64,000 bases of DNA from JANQIO01 sp043513815 (GCA_043513815.1 CP121313.1:2790001-2854000); one strand, 5' to 3'; counted from the first letter of the stretch, positions 34,517-44,239 are shown. Made by a program: numbers and translations. Notes: generated by a model from the sequence alone, not told the origin.

Positions 34517-35740
34517 CTAGTTCACCATCGTATTGAGTTGGAATATCGGTAGCAGGATGGCGAGGACAATTCCCAGCACCATCCCGCCCATAAAAACCAC
34601 CATGAGAGGCTCCATGATCCCCATCAGTGCGCCGAGCGTCATCTCCAGCTCGCGCTCCTGGTTGGTCGCCGAACGCTGCAGCATGGTTTCCAGTTCACCG
34701 GAGGCTTCACCGCTGGCCACCATATGCACCATCAGCGGCGGGAATCGGCCACTGTGCTGCAGGGCGCGGTGCAGGCTGGAGCCTTCCTGGACCATCTCCG
34801 CGACCTCGCCGCTGGACTCCCGCAGCACGCGGTTGCGCAGCACTTCGCCGGCAATGCGCAATGACTCCAGCAGCGGCACCCCACTGGCCATTAGAATACT
34901 GAGGGTAGACGCAAAGCGCGCGGTATCCACCGTGGTCAGGATGCCGCGAATCCCGGGGACACGCAGCAATACCTGGTGCCAGACACGGCGGCGCCCCTCA
35001 TTGCGCAGGGCCTGGCGAAAGCCGAAAACCAGCAGGATCAGCGCGACCAGCACCCACAAACCATAGCCCCGTATGAAGTCACTGGCAGCGATCAGGAACC
35101 GGGTCAACCAGGGCAGCTCGGCGTTGGTATGGGCAAAGATTCCCACCAGCTCGGGCACCACAAAGACCATCAGCGCGGCGACCACACTCACCGCCACCCC
35201 GAGCAGGATAAACGGGTAGATCATCGCCTGCTGCAGTTTCTGCTGGGTGTATTGACGCTGCTCGCTGTAGTCCGCCAGCTGCTCCAGCACCGGTCCCAGA
35301 AAGCCGGCGGTCTCGCCGGCCTTGACCATGGCCCGGTACATCTCGTTGAACACATTCGGGAACTCACCCATGGCATAGGCCAGGGTATGACCCTCGGCCA
35401 CCCGGGAACGAACCTGCAACAGCAGGCCCTTGAGGCGCTGCTTGCTGGTCTGCTGCGCCACCGCCGTCAGGCACTCGTCAATGGGCAGATTGGACATCAC
35501 CAGTGTGGCCAGCTGGCGGGTGACCAGGGCCAGCTCTGCGGGTTTGATCCGCGGCGCGAACACCTTGTTGAGACCGGTGGACGGCGCCGCGCTGGAGCGA
35601 CGATTGGCCTCGGCGACTTCCACCGGCTTGAGGTGCTGGGCACGCAGGGAAGAACGCACTTGCCGTTCAGAATCCCCTTCCAGGATTCCCTTCTGCAGTT
35701 TGCCGTCAACATCGAGGGCGCGGTAGCGATAGGCCGTCAT
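34517..35740 (-). CDS. gspF: Type II secretion inner-membrane protein F
   Basis: This 407-residue polytopic platform protein carries two GspF domains. The first is around residues 70-195 (ALVTRQLATLVMSNLPIDECL) and the second around 270-398 (ARFASTLSILMASGVPLLESL), with membrane helices near 170-190, 220-240 and 375-400. It contacts the ATPase GspE and helps assemble the pseudopilus. It starts 3 bases after the gspE stop. Confidence 0.96.
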   Translation of the reverse strand: MTAYRYRALDVDGKLQKGILEGDSERQVRSSLRAQHLKPVEVAEANRRSSAAPSTGLNKVFAPRIKPAELALVTRQLATLVMSNLPIDECLTAVAQQTSKQRLKGLLLQVRSRVAEGHTLAYAMGEFPNVFNEMYRAMVKAGETAGFLGPVLEQLADYSEQRQYTQQKLQQAMIYPFILLGVAVSVVAALMVFVVPELVGIFAHTNAELPWLTRFLIAASDFIRGYGLWVLVALILLVFGFRQALRNEGRRRVWHQVLLRVPGIRGILTTVDTARFASTLSILMASGVPLLESLRIAGEVLRNRVLRESSGEVAEMVQEGSSLHRALQHSGRFPPLMVHMVASGEASGELETMLQRSATNQERELEMTLGALMGIMEPLMVVFMGGMVLGIVLAILLPIFQLNTMVN

Positions 35741-35743
35741 GGT

Positions 35744-37216
35744 TTAACCGGAGGTGGTGACTCGCATCACCTCTTCCATGCTGGTCTCGCCGTCCAGCAC
35801 CCGCTGCCGGCCATCGCCGAGGATACCGGGGGCGCGCTCGCGGGCGAGCTTCACCATTTCCATTTCGCTGGCATTCTCATGAATGAGGGCGCGCATGGCG
35901 TCATCGATTTCGATCAGCTCGTAAATGCCGGTGCGGCCGCGGTAGCCGGTAAAATTGCAGCTGTCACAGCCTTTGGGTCGATAAATGCTAGTGCTGCTAC
36001 CTGCGGGCAGTGCCAGCCATTCCGCTTCAGCCTCGGTGACCTGGTGTTCTTCGCGGCAGTCCTTGCAAAGCAGCCGCACCAGACGCTGGGCCATGACGCC
36101 GATCAGCGACGAGGACAGCAGGAAGGGCTCGATACCCATATCCTGCAGTCGGGTAACTGCGCCGATGGCGGTATTGGTGTGCAGGGTCGAGAGCACCAGG
36201 TGGCCGGTAAGGGAGGCCTGCACCGCAATCTCGGCAGTTTCCAGGTCGCGAATCTCACCGACCATCACCACATCCGGGTCCTGGCGGAGGATGGCGCGCA
36301 GGCCGCGGGCAAAGGTCATTTCGACCTTGGCGTTGACCTGGGTCTGGCCGACCCCGGGCAACATATATTCAATAGGGTCCTCAATGGTGAGGATATTACG
36401 GGTCGACTCGTTGATGTGCGTCAGGCCCGCGTATAGCGTAGTGGTCTTGCCGGAACCGGTGGGCCCGGTCACCAGAATAATCCCGTGGGCACTGCGCAGA
36501 CCTCGCTCGTAAGCCTCGCGCACCTGCTCGTTCATGTTGAGCTGGTCCAGCTGAAGCTGGCCGGCCTGTTTGTCCAGCAATCGCAGTACCACCCGCTCAC
36601 CGTGGGCTGAGGGAATGGTAGACATACGTATATCCACTGCGTGGCCCGCCAGCCGCACCGAAATACGACCGTCCTGCGGCACACGCTTCTCGGCGATATC
36701 CAGCTTGGCCATGACCTTCAGGCGCGACACCAGCAGCGGCGCCAGCATGCGTTTGGGCGACAGTACCTCCGACAGCACGCCGTCAATGCGGAAGCGCACC
36801 GAGAGCCGGTCTTCGAAGGTTTCGATATGGATATCCGAAGCCTGCTCGCGCACCGCCTGGGAAAGGACGGCATTGATCAGGCGAATGATCGGCGCGTCGT
36901 CCTCGGCGTCCATCAGGTCGCCAATCTCCGGGATTTCATCGGCCAGTCGGGTCAGGTCGACATCAGTGGACAGGTCCTCGGCCACCTGGGAGGCCTCGTT
37001 GTTGTCACGCTGGTAGGCCTGGGTCAGGCGCCGCTGAAACTGGTCGTCTGCCACCGCCTCCAGGGCGAAAGGACCGCCGAGATAACGGCGCAGTTCCGCC
37101 AGCAGGGGCACCGTTAGCGGACCCTGGTGAAGGACAGTGGGCACTTCGCCGTCCTGCAGCAGGATGCCGTGGGTCTTGGCGAAGGTGAACGGCAGGGTGC
37201 GCGCGCTGTCTTCCAT
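35744..37216 (-). CDS. gspE: Type II secretion ATPase E
   Basis: The 490-residue cytoplasmic ATPase drives pseudopilus assembly. It shows the Walker A motif GPTGSGKTT at 251-259, the Asp box TIEDPIEYMLPG, the Walker B region ILRQDPDVVMVGEIRD and the His box LVLSTLHTN. A four-cysteine zinc site is present (LLCKDC and GCDSCNF). The N-terminal domain that binds GspL occupies about residues 1-100. The gene overlaps the gspD stop by one base (TAATG). Confidence 0.97.
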   Translation of the reverse strand: MEDSARTLPFTFAKTHGILLQDGEVPTVLHQGPLTVPLLAELRRYLGGPFALEAVADDQFQRRLTQAYQRDNNEASQVAEDLSTDVDLTRLADEIPEIGDLMDAEDDAPIIRLINAVLSQAVREQASDIHIETFEDRLSVRFRIDGVLSEVLSPKRMLAPLLVSRLKVMAKLDIAEKRVPQDGRISVRLAGHAVDIRMSTIPSAHGERVVLRLLDKQAGQLQLDQLNMNEQVREAYERGLRSAHGIILVTGPTGSGKTTTLYAGLTHINESTRNILTIEDPIEYMLPGVGQTQVNAKVEMTFARGLRAILRQDPDVVMVGEIRDLETAEIAVQASLTGHLVLSTLHTNTAIGAVTRLQDMGIEPFLLSSSLIGVMAQRLVRLLCKDCREEHQVTEAEAEWLALPAGSSTSIYRPKGCDSCNFTGYRGRTGIYELIEIDDAMRALIHENASEMEMVKLARERAPGILGDGRQRVLDGETSMEEVMRVTTSG

Positions 37217-39282
37217 TACTCGGCCCCGTCGTCAGCGTTCTCCGACCCAACGCTCGATTCCTTGATTTCCTCGAGCTGTTTAATCTGCTCTTCCCACTCG
37301 GGCAGGATCGGGACGTCGGAGCTATTCTTGAATTCCACACCGGCATCGATACGCATTTGTTGCTGGGCGCGAATGTACTTGTACTTTTGCGCGGTGGCGC
37401 CTTCCAGGGCCTTGTCGTCGCGAATAATGGTGGGCTTGATAAACACCATCAGATTGGACTGGGTCACGGTGGAAGCGTCCTGGCGGAACAGCCGCCCGAG
37501 GAAAGGAATATCACCCAGGAAAGGCACTTTCTGGGTCTGGTCCTGCAGCTCGTCTTCGATCAACCCGCCGAGCACCACGGTACGGCCGTCCCCTGCCAAC
37601 ACTTTGGTTTCCACCCGGCGCTCGTTGGTAATGATGTCGGACGCCAGCAGCGACGCCGCCACCCCGCCGCCGGTGAGGCTGGACACTTCCTGGGAAATAT
37701 CGAGCTGCACCAGATCGCCCTCGTTGACGTGGGGCGTAACGGTCAGCGTGATGCCGACGTTCTGTCGTTCAATAGTCTGGAACGGGTTGTTGGGCTGTGA
37801 AGTCCCTCCCCCGGTGTTGCTGAAAGAGCCGGTGACAAAGGGCACTTCCTGGCCGACGGTAATAAAGGCTTCCTGGTTGTCCAGGGTCAGCAGGCTGGGC
37901 GTAGACAGAATGTTGGCGTTGGTCTCGCTGCTGAGCGCACTGAGAATCACGGCAATGTCCAGGTTTTCATCGAGCTGCCCCCAGCCCAGCGACAGGCCCG
38001 GGGTGCCGGCCAGGGCCGACAGGAAGTCGGCGCGGTCGAATTCATCACCGAGATCATTGGCCGGCGTGGGATTGTCTCCGCCATCGCCACCGTCACCGCC
38101 GCTGCCGGCGATTGCGCCAGCAATGCCGCTGACGCGATTGCTATCGCTGGCGATGATGTTGCTGCCGAAAGAGCCACTGTCGTCACGGAACAGCCACTGC
38201 ACGCCGAGGTCGTCGCCGTCGATTATTTCCAGTTCAGCAATAATCGCCTCCACCAGTACCTGGGCACGGCGGATGTCCAGTCGCTGAATGACCGCCTCGA
38301 TGGACTGCATCTCGCCGGCATCGGCGGTGATGATCAGGGCATTGGTACCCTCGTCTGCCTCGATGGTGGCACTGGAATCACTGCGGCGGCGGTTGGTGCC
38401 ATCTTCAGGGTCCAGCTTGCTGATGTTCTGCATGACCCGGGTCAACACCTCGGCGATTTCAGTAGCGTCGGCGTATTCCAGATAGATCACCTTGACGTTG
38501 CCGCTCTGTTCAAGGGGCGTATCCAGGTAGGCAATGAGCTTGCGCATGCGCGCGCGCTCGAGCTCGTCGCCGCTGATCAAGACGCTGTTGGTGCGCTTGT
38601 CAGCCACCAGCAGAATCTCGGGGTCAGCACCGCCGGCCTGCTTGGCCTCAGTCTTGGCCAGCTCCAGCAGCATGCGCACAACATCCTCGGCCACCGCGTA
38701 CTCCAGGCTCACGATCTCGGTTTGTTGCACCGCGCTCTGGTCCATGCCTTCTATGATGCTGCGTATGCGCTCAATATTGGCCGCGGTGTCGCTGATGATT
38801 ATGGCGTTGGAGGGTGCGTAAGCCGCCATGTGCGCCTGTTGCGGCACCAGCGGGCGCAACACCGGGATCAGCTTGGCGGCGGATATATTCTCCAGGCGTA
38901 TGACGTGGGTAATGTATTCATCACTGGTGCGCACCGCTTCGGTTTCCACCCTGACAGGTGCGGAGCGCGCATCCTTGGACTGGATTACCCGGACCACGTT
39001 GCCGCTGCGGACTGCGGTGTAGCCGTGCACGTCGAGGATGGACAGGAACAGGTCGTAGAGCTCGGTGCTGGACACCGGCTTGGATGACACCACCTTGACC
39101 GTACCCTTGACCTTGGGATCGACCACGATCGTGGTGTCGGTGGCCTCGGCGACAAACTTGATCAGCTCCTGGATATCCGTCTCCTTGAGGTTGACGGTCC
39201 AGTCCTGGGCCGCCGCAGGCAAGGCGGCGAAAAGCAGGCACAGCAGCGCCGCGCGGAGCGGGCGCCTGATCAGAATTCCCAT
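37216..39282 (-). CDS. gspD: Type II secretion secretin D
   Basis: The 688-residue outer-membrane secretin starts with a signal peptide (MGILIRRPLRAALLCLLF, cleavage after AAAQ). Then come N0 (NLKETDIQELIKFVAEATD) and the N1-N3 repeats, which have APSNAIIISDTAANIERI-type and TNSVLISGDELERARMR-type patterns. The secretin core has VGQEVPFVTGSF and VLGGLIEDELQDQTQKVPFLGDIP split by ordinary spacing. A Gly/Asp-rich loop lies near residue 400. ATG at 39282 was chosen for the clean signal peptide. A TTG at 39300 is also possible and would overlap a short upstream frame. Confidence 0.95.
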   Translation of the reverse strand: MGILIRRPLRAALLCLLFAALPAAAQDWTVNLKETDIQELIKFVAEATDTTIVVDPKVKGTVKVVSSKPVSSTELYDLFLSILDVHGYTAVRSGNVVRVIQSKDARSAPVRVETEAVRTSDEYITHVIRLENISAAKLIPVLRPLVPQQAHMAAYAPSNAIIISDTAANIERIRSIIEGMDQSAVQQTEIVSLEYAVAEDVVRMLLELAKTEAKQAGGADPEILLVADKRTNSVLISGDELERARMRKLIAYLDTPLEQSGNVKVIYLEYADATEIAEVLTRVMQNISKLDPEDGTNRRRSDSSATIEADEGTNALIITADAGEMQSIEAVIQRLDIRRAQVLVEAIIAELEIIDGDDLGVQWLFRDDSGSFGSNIIASDSNRVSGIAGAIAGSGGDGGDGGDNPTPANDLGDEFDRADFLSALAGTPGLSLGWGQLDENLDIAVILSALSSETNANILSTPSLLTLDNQEAFITVGQEVPFVTGSFSNTGGGTSQPNNPFQTIERQNVGITLTVTPHVNEGDLVQLDISQEVSSLTGGGVAASLLASDIITNERRVETKVLAGDGRTVVLGGLIEDELQDQTQKVPFLGDIPFLGRLFRQDASTVTQSNLMVFIKPTIIRDDKALEGATAQKYKYIRAQQQMRIDAGVEFKNSSDVPILPEWEEQIKQLEEIKESSVGSENADDGAE

Positions 39283-39421
39283 GAATGTGTCACTGGTCAA
39301 AAAAGGGTTCCCATAGTATTTCCGAATTGTGACAGCTCTGTTACTGGAAGTCCCGGTTGGGGCTTTTCAGCTTGCTGCCCGGGGTTGTCTATAAAACCGC
39401 TCATGGCTGTTTACCTTGCGC

Positions 39422-40474
39422 TCAAGGCTGGCCCTCCTGGGGCTCGCCCAGGCCCACGACCAGAGTGACTTCCTGGCCGTCGCGGAGTACATCAAAACTG
39501 GCTTCCTTGGCGGTGCGCATCACCCGGTAAAGCTCCATGGCCTTGCCGGGGTCGCTGAGCCGGATGCCGTTGACCCCGGTAACAACGTCATTGGACTGAA
39601 AGCCCATGGCGGCAAACTGCTCGCTGTCACGACCGGCGCTGACGCGGTAGCCCTTGAGCTGACCCTCCTCTCGCACGGCGGCAATATTGACCACCTGTGC
39701 CAGGGACTGCGGGTTGTTGTAGAGCCGGCGACGGTAATTCTCCGCCAACTGGGTCACATCCTGGCTGCCGCGGCGATCCATACGGCGATTACTGTTCATG
39801 GCCGGGCGCACGGCTGCGGTAGGGGTCTGCGGAGCGGCACTGCTGGAAATCTTGAAGTCGTCCTCATCGAACAGCATCAGCAGTTCATACTTGCCGGCGT
39901 TATCGATGACCACGCGATCAGCGAGGATTTTCGCCAGTTTTACGCGGTTATTGATCGGCAGTTCGTCACCCACCGCGTACTGGGCCTGCTCGCGCTTGGC
40001 TTCAATGATGGCGCGCGCCCGCTCCGGCTCCGAGGAAGCAACAATGCCCTGCAGCTTGAGTGCCAGGCGTGTTTCCCTGGCACCGTCCTCAATGCCGTCA
40101 AGCCCGTCGGACTGAACGCTCACCACCTCACTATCAGGCAGGACGACCGCCGGCTCCGAGGCCGCCGAGCCAAACAGATCCCAGCCCGCCATCTGGTCGA
40201 TGTTGACCGGTTTGCGGCCGCTGGCCGCCGACGCTTCCACCAGCGGGTTGATCACATTGCCCGGGGACGGGGGAACCTCCGGGTTCGGCAGCAGGCTCCA
40301 GATCAGTTCCACCAGCGCGAACACCATCCACACGGCCGCCACCGCTACCAGCACCTGCCTCAGGCGGCGCTGTCGTGCGGGGTTGGAGAGGGTCTGCAGT
40401 CGGGCGACCAGCTGTTGCCAGTAATCGTCCAGTTTGGTGCCGGCATCAGCCAGCCGCTCGGTGTTCACTGTCAT
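39422..40474 (-). CDS. gspC: Type II secretion system protein C
   Basis: The 350-residue GspC has one membrane helix at about residues 42-62, the HR domain (WDLFG, then TRLALKLQGIVAS and RAIIEAKREQAQYAVGDELP), and a C-terminal PDZ domain (YRVSAGRDSEQFAAMGFQSNDVVTGVNG written across about 275-340). It connects the inner-membrane platform to GspD and helps recognise substrates. It is the first gene of the operon. Confidence 0.94.
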   Translation of the reverse strand: MTVNTERLADAGTKLDDYWQQLVARLQTLSNPARQRRLRQVLVAVAAVWMVFALVELIWSLLPNPEVPPSPGNVINPLVEASAASGRKPVNIDQMAGWDLFGSAASEPAVVLPDSEVVSVQSDGLDGIEDGARETRLALKLQGIVASSEPERARAIIEAKREQAQYAVGDELPINNRVKLAKILADRVVIDNAGKYELLMLFDEDDFKISSSAAPQTPTAAVRPAMNSNRRMDRRGSQDVTQLAENYRRRLYNNPQSLAQVVNIAAVREEGQLKGYRVSAGRDSEQFAAMGFQSNDVVTGVNGIRLSDPGKAMELYRVMRTAKEASFDVLRDGQEVTLVVGLGEPQEGQP

Positions 40475-40499
40475 TCACACGTGAGGATATGTTGCGGCG

Positions 40500-40505
40500 A
40501 TTATA
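40500..40505 (-). promoter_or_regulatory. Probable -10 element for the gsp operon
   Basis: The minus strand reads TATAAT (bases 40505-40500), a perfect sigma70 -10 hexamer, 25 bases upstream of the gspC start. The matching -35 region (around TTTTAT) is poor. It lies in the 86-base gap between the MocA-like gene and gspC, so the secretion operon may have its own start besides read-through. Confidence 0.4.
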
Positions 40506-40560
40506 GGGTCGGGGTGGTGAATATAAAACCCGGCACTGTAAAGACATGTAAACCTGTGAT

Positions 40561-41118
40561 TCAGGCCCGCTCCGGCGCTTCATCCAGGTCTCGCAGTATC
40601 CCGGGGTCATTTACCGGCACAGCCTGTAGGCGGGTCCGGTACTTTTGCACCACTGTGCGACCACCGCTGTCGCCATCCAGCGCTGCCAGGTCCGCAAAAC
40701 AGGCGCGACCGAAGCCCTTTGGATTGCCGGCCCTGCCCTTGAAAACCGGTTCTACCAGCGTGTCCTGAGTCAGCCTGTTCCAAAGGGTCTCCAGGGTTGT
40801 CGCCTGCACCCAGGCCATATCGCCCAGTACTACCAGCAGGCCATCCCAGTCCTGGCAGGCGCGCACGCCCTCCGCCAGGGTCGCGCCCATACCCCGCTCG
40901 GCGGCGCTGCACTCAATGAACTCGACGCCGTCCAGACCCAGGGCCAGGGGGATGGCACCGTCCCCGGGATGCAGGCAAACCCGGCAGCCCAGGCCCGCCG
41001 CCTGCACCGTCGCCAGGGTGTGCCGCAGCAGGGGTTCGCCATCCAACTGGTAGAGACGCTTGTCGCTGCCAAAGCGGCGCGAGTACCCCGCCGCCAGTAC
41101 CAGCGCCCCACCCTTCAC
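40561..41118 (-). CDS. MocA-like nucleotidyltransferase
   Basis: The 185-residue protein has the nucleotide-sugar-transferase-like signature LAAGYSRRFGSDKRL near the N terminus, the acidic metal site VVLGDMAWV and GNPKGFG, matching MobA/MocA-type enzymes. MocA adds CMP to molybdopterin for xanthine-dehydrogenase-type enzymes. It starts at GTG, overlapping the stop of the XdhC-like gene (GTGA), so the two are coupled. No molybdenum hydroxylase gene lies in the window. Confidence 0.85.
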   Translation of the reverse strand: MKGGALVLAAGYSRRFGSDKRLYQLDGEPLLRHTLATVQAAGLGCRVCLHPGDGAIPLALGLDGVEFIECSAAERGMGATLAEGVRACQDWDGLLVVLGDMAWVQATTLETLWNRLTQDTLVEPVFKGRAGNPKGFGRACFADLAALDGDSGGRTVVQKYRTRLQAVPVNDPGILRDLDEAPERA

Positions 41119-42059
41119 TGCAACGAACGTCTTAGTTGTGTGAGTTCAGCCAGAATGGCGATGGCGATTTCCATCGGTGTCTTGCTGCCGATAGGCAGCC
41201 CCACCGGGGCATGCAGGCGCGCCAGCTGCTCCTCGCCAAGACCCAACTCCTTGAGGCGCGCGACCCGCTTTTCCGTGGTCCGCACCGAGCCGAGCGCTCC
41301 GGTATAGAACAGGTCGTGTTCCAGCGCCTCCATCAGGGCCATGTCGTCAATCCGCGGATCGTGGGTCAGGGTCAGCACAATGCTGTCTCGGTCGACGGCG
41401 TGGGCGCGCACGGCATCGTCCGGCATGCCGCCAATCCGCTCCACCGCCTCACCTTCCCAGCGCGCCAGATTGTCGGCGCGGGGGTCGTTGATCAGCACCT
41501 GGTAGTCCATGGCCGAGGCCAGCTTCGACAGAGTTTCCGACAGGGCGCCGGCGCCGATCAGCAACATCCGGTAGCGCGGCCCGAAGGTCAGGCTGATAGC
41601 ATCCCGGGCTTTTTCAAGCGGGGCGAAACCGTCCGCCGGCAACAGCACCGCGCTGCCGTCGACCAGGGACACGCGACGTGTGGTGTAGCGCCGCCAGCTT
41701 ACCGCCTGCAGCAGCGCCCTGAGCTGCGGCAGGTCGTCGGCGCCCTGGGGCTCCAGCAGAATCTCCAGGCGGCCGCCACAGGGCAGGCCGAGACGTTCGT
41801 TTTCCTCGGCGCTGACGCCGTATTCCAGCACCTGCACGGTGCTCAACTCCCCCTGGCAGAGGCGCTCCACCAGGTCGTCCTCGACACAACCGCCTGAGAG
41901 CGAGCCGGCGGTTTCCCCACCGCCGTTACAGGCAAACAGCGAGCCCACCGGCCGCGGTGAAGAGCCGATGGTGGCGACAATAGTACTGAGCCAGGCGACT
42001 TCCCCCCGCTCCAGCCAGGCGACGAGGTGCTCCAGGACCTGTTGGTCAACGCTGTGCAT
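41115..42059 (-). CDS. XdhC/CoxI family protein
   Basis: The 314-residue product matches XdhC/CoxI, the chaperones that insert the sulfurated molybdenum cofactor into xanthine-dehydrogenase-like enzymes. The N-terminal part has TIVATIGSSPRPVGSLFAC and GSLSGGCVED. The C-terminal part is a Rossmann-like domain (RMLLIGAGALSETL, then HDPRIDDMALMEAL and YTGALGSVRTTEKR). The client enzyme is not in this window. Confidence 0.93.
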   Translation of the reverse strand: MHSVDQQVLEHLVAWLERGEVAWLSTIVATIGSSPRPVGSLFACNGGGETAGSLSGGCVEDDLVERLCQGELSTVQVLEYGVSAEENERLGLPCGGRLEILLEPQGADDLPQLRALLQAVSWRRYTTRRVSLVDGSAVLLPADGFAPLEKARDAISLTFGPRYRMLLIGAGALSETLSKLASAMDYQVLINDPRADNLARWEGEAVERIGGMPDDAVRAHAVDRDSIVLTLTHDPRIDDMALMEALEHDLFYTGALGSVRTTEKRVARLKELGLGEEQLARLHAPVGLPIGSKTPMEIAIAILAELTQLRRSLQ

Positions 42060-42071
42060 AGTGCCCTCAAG

Positions 42072-42099
42072 TTGCTACCAGTGTGGGCCGCAGTATACT
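42072..42099 (+). promoter_or_regulatory. Putative sigma70 promoter for the M20 gene
   Basis: TTGCTA (42072-42077) and TATACT (42094-42099) are separated by 16 bases, a reasonable -35/-10 pair. They precede the amidohydrolase start by 29 bases, where AGGAG lies 7 bases before the ATG. This is a sequence-pattern call only. Confidence 0.45.
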
Positions 42100-42128
42100 C
42101 GGGGCCGTCACTCGTTCAGGAGTAAATA

Positions 42129-43571
42129 ATGAAATCCCTATTCCGCACGGTCGCCCTGCTGGCCGCCCTTTGCTGCACCCAGGCCGCCGCTGACGAAGCC
42201 TCACGCCTGGTAGACAGTGCAGTCGGCAGCGCCGCTGACAATTACAGCGCAGTTGCTCGCGACATCTGGGAGTTCGCTGAAGTCGGCTACCAGGAAGAAA
42301 AATCCAGTGCCCGCCTGCAGGCGGTGTTGAAAGCCGCCGGGTTTGAGATCGAAACCGGCGTGGCCGACATTCCCACGGCCTTCGTGGCCAGCTTCGGCAG
42401 CGGCGAACCGGTCATTGGCATACTCGCTGAGTTTGATGCCCTGCCGGGCGTCTCCCAAATGGATGTACCCGAGCGCATGCCAGTGCCCGGCGGCAGCGCC
42501 GGCCACGCCTGCGGCCACCACCTGTTCGGCACTGGCTCGGTCGCCGCGGCGATCACTGTCAGGGAGTGGCTGGAAGCCACCGGCAGCAAGGGCACCATCC
42601 GGCTGTACGGCACCCCCGCCGAGGAAGGGGGTTCCGGCAAGGTCTACATGGTGCGCGCGGGCCTGTTTGACGATGTGGATACCGTCATCCACTGGCACGC
42701 CAGCGACCGCAACAGCGCCCTGCCGGGCACGACCCTGGCCAATCGCTCGGCCAAGTTCCGTTTCCACGGCAAGGCCTCCCACGCGGCGGCCGCCCCGGAA
42801 CGCGGCCGCTCTGCGCTGGATGGAGTGGAGGCCATGAACATGATGGTCAACATGATGCGCGAGCACGTGCCCAGCAGTACCCGTATCCACCACGTGATTA
42901 CCCGCGGCGGCAACGCACCCAACGTGGTACCGGAGTTCGCCGAGGTGTTCTACTACGTTCGCGCCCCCAGCCCCGGCGACATTCTCCCCATCTGGGACTG
43001 GGTGGAGAGCGCCGCCAAGGGCGCCGCCATGGGCACCCAGACCCGGGTCGAGCGGGAAATCATCCACGGCAACTACAACATTCTGCCCAACGTCACGCTG
43101 GCGCGGGTCATGCAGGACAGCCTGGAGACCTTCGGGGGCATCGAGTACGACCGCGAGGAACAACGCTTCGCGGAGGCCCTGGTGGAAACCTACAACGGCA
43201 AACCACCTCGCAGCCTGGGCAGCCAGGAGCATATCGCGCCCTGGACCGAAGAAATCCAGCGCAGCTCGGGGTCATCGGATGTCGGCGACGTCAGCTGGAT
43301 GGCGCCCACGGTGGGCCTCAATACCGCCACCTGGGTGCCGGGCACTGCCGCGCATTCCTGGCAGGCGGTGGCCGCCGGTGGCACCAGCATTGGCAGCAAG
43401 GGCATGCTGCTGGCGGCACGCAGCATGGCGTTGACGGCTATTCGGCTGTATGAAGACCCGGCTATCGTGGCCCAGGCCCAGGAGGAATGGCTGGAGATGC
43501 GCGGCGGCAAGCGAATCGACTACCAGCCGCTACTGGGTGATCGCGACCCGCCGCTGGACTATCGCAAGTAG
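42129..43571 (+). CDS. M20-family amidohydrolase (AbgB-like), exported
   Basis: The 480-residue protein starts with a signal peptide (MKSLFRTVALLAALCCTQAAA). It has the M20D metal-binding motifs AGHACGHHLFG and GTPAEEGGSGK, and the dimerisation domain RFHGKASHAAAAPERGRSA. The closest type is AbgB, the p-aminobenzoyl-glutamate hydrolase subunit, which cleaves amide bonds. E. coli AbgB is cytoplasmic, so the signal peptide puts this relative in the periplasm. It converges with ubiX. Confidence 0.88.
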   Translation: MKSLFRTVALLAALCCTQAAADEASRLVDSAVGSAADNYSAVARDIWEFAEVGYQEEKSSARLQAVLKAAGFEIETGVADIPTAFVASFGSGEPVIGILAEFDALPGVSQMDVPERMPVPGGSAGHACGHHLFGTGSVAAAITVREWLEATGSKGTIRLYGTPAEEGGSGKVYMVRAGLFDDVDTVIHWHASDRNSALPGTTLANRSAKFRFHGKASHAAAAPERGRSALDGVEAMNMMVNMMREHVPSSTRIHHVITRGGNAPNVVPEFAEVFYYVRAPSPGDILPIWDWVESAAKGAAMGTQTRVEREIIHGNYNILPNVTLARVMQDSLETFGGIEYDREEQRFAEALVETYNGKPPRSLGSQEHIAPWTEEIQRSSGSSDVGDVSWMAPTVGLNTATWVPGTAAHSWQAVAAGGTSIGSKGMLLAARSMALTAIRLYEDPAIVAQAQEEWLEMRGGKRIDYQPLLGDRDPPLDYRK

Positions 43572-43589
43572 CCGCAGAAAGAGCTTCCG

Positions 43590-44156
43590 CTACCTGGAGC
43601 CCCAGCGCCGGTAGAGCTGGTGCTCCAGGTCAAACTGGTCAAACACCCGCCCTACCGTGTGATTGACGATGTCGTCGATGGTCTCGGGCTCATGATAGAA
43701 AGCCGGCACCGGCGGCAGGATGATCGCCCCCGCCTCTGCTGCCTGCACCTGCAGCCGCAGGTGACCCAGGTGCAGCGGGGTCTCCCGCACCACCAGCACC
43801 AGCCTGCGACTTTCCTTCAGGATCACGTCTGCGGCGCGCACCACCAGGTTATCGGCATAGCTGTTGGCAATGCCTGACAGAGTCTTGATGCTGCAGGGCA
43901 TGACCATCATGCCCGCGGTCTTGAAGGAGCCCGAGGCGATAGTGGCGGCGAGGTTATTGTCGCTGTGGCACACATCGGCCAGCGCCTTGACCTCGTCGGC
44001 ACTGTAGGCAGTCTCCACGGCCAGGTTGGTGACCGCACCGTCGGACAGGATCAGGTGGCTTTCCACACCGTCCATCTCGCGCAGGGCTTCGAGGGCGCGG
44101 ACACCGTACACCACGCCGGAAGCGCCGGTGATGCCGACAATAATTTTCTGACTCAT
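43590..44156 (-). CDS. ubiX: Flavin prenyltransferase
   Basis: UbiX prenylates FMN to make the cofactor of UbiD-type decarboxylases, used in ubiquinone synthesis and elsewhere. The 188-residue product has IIVGITGASGVVYGVRALE at the N terminus, SGSFKTAGMMVMPCSIKTLSGIANSYADNL split around the FMN site, and RRLVLVVRETPLH. ATG at 44156 follows GGGGA by 7 bases. No ubiD lies in the window, so it probably serves enzymes encoded elsewhere. Confidence 0.94.
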   Translation of the reverse strand: MSQKIIVGITGASGVVYGVRALEALREMDGVESHLILSDGAVTNLAVETAYSADEVKALADVCHSDNNLAATIASGSFKTAGMMVMPCSIKTLSGIANSYADNLVVRAADVILKESRRLVLVVRETPLHLGHLRLQVQAAEAGAIILPPVPAFYHEPETIDDIVNHTVGRVFDQFDLEHQLYRRWGSR

Positions 44157-44239
44157 ACGCTGTTCCCCATGCATGTCGCTACTGGCAAGCGCAGTTTACC
44201 GGCCTCGATGGCGCGATCCCCAGTGACCGCAGCGCTCAC

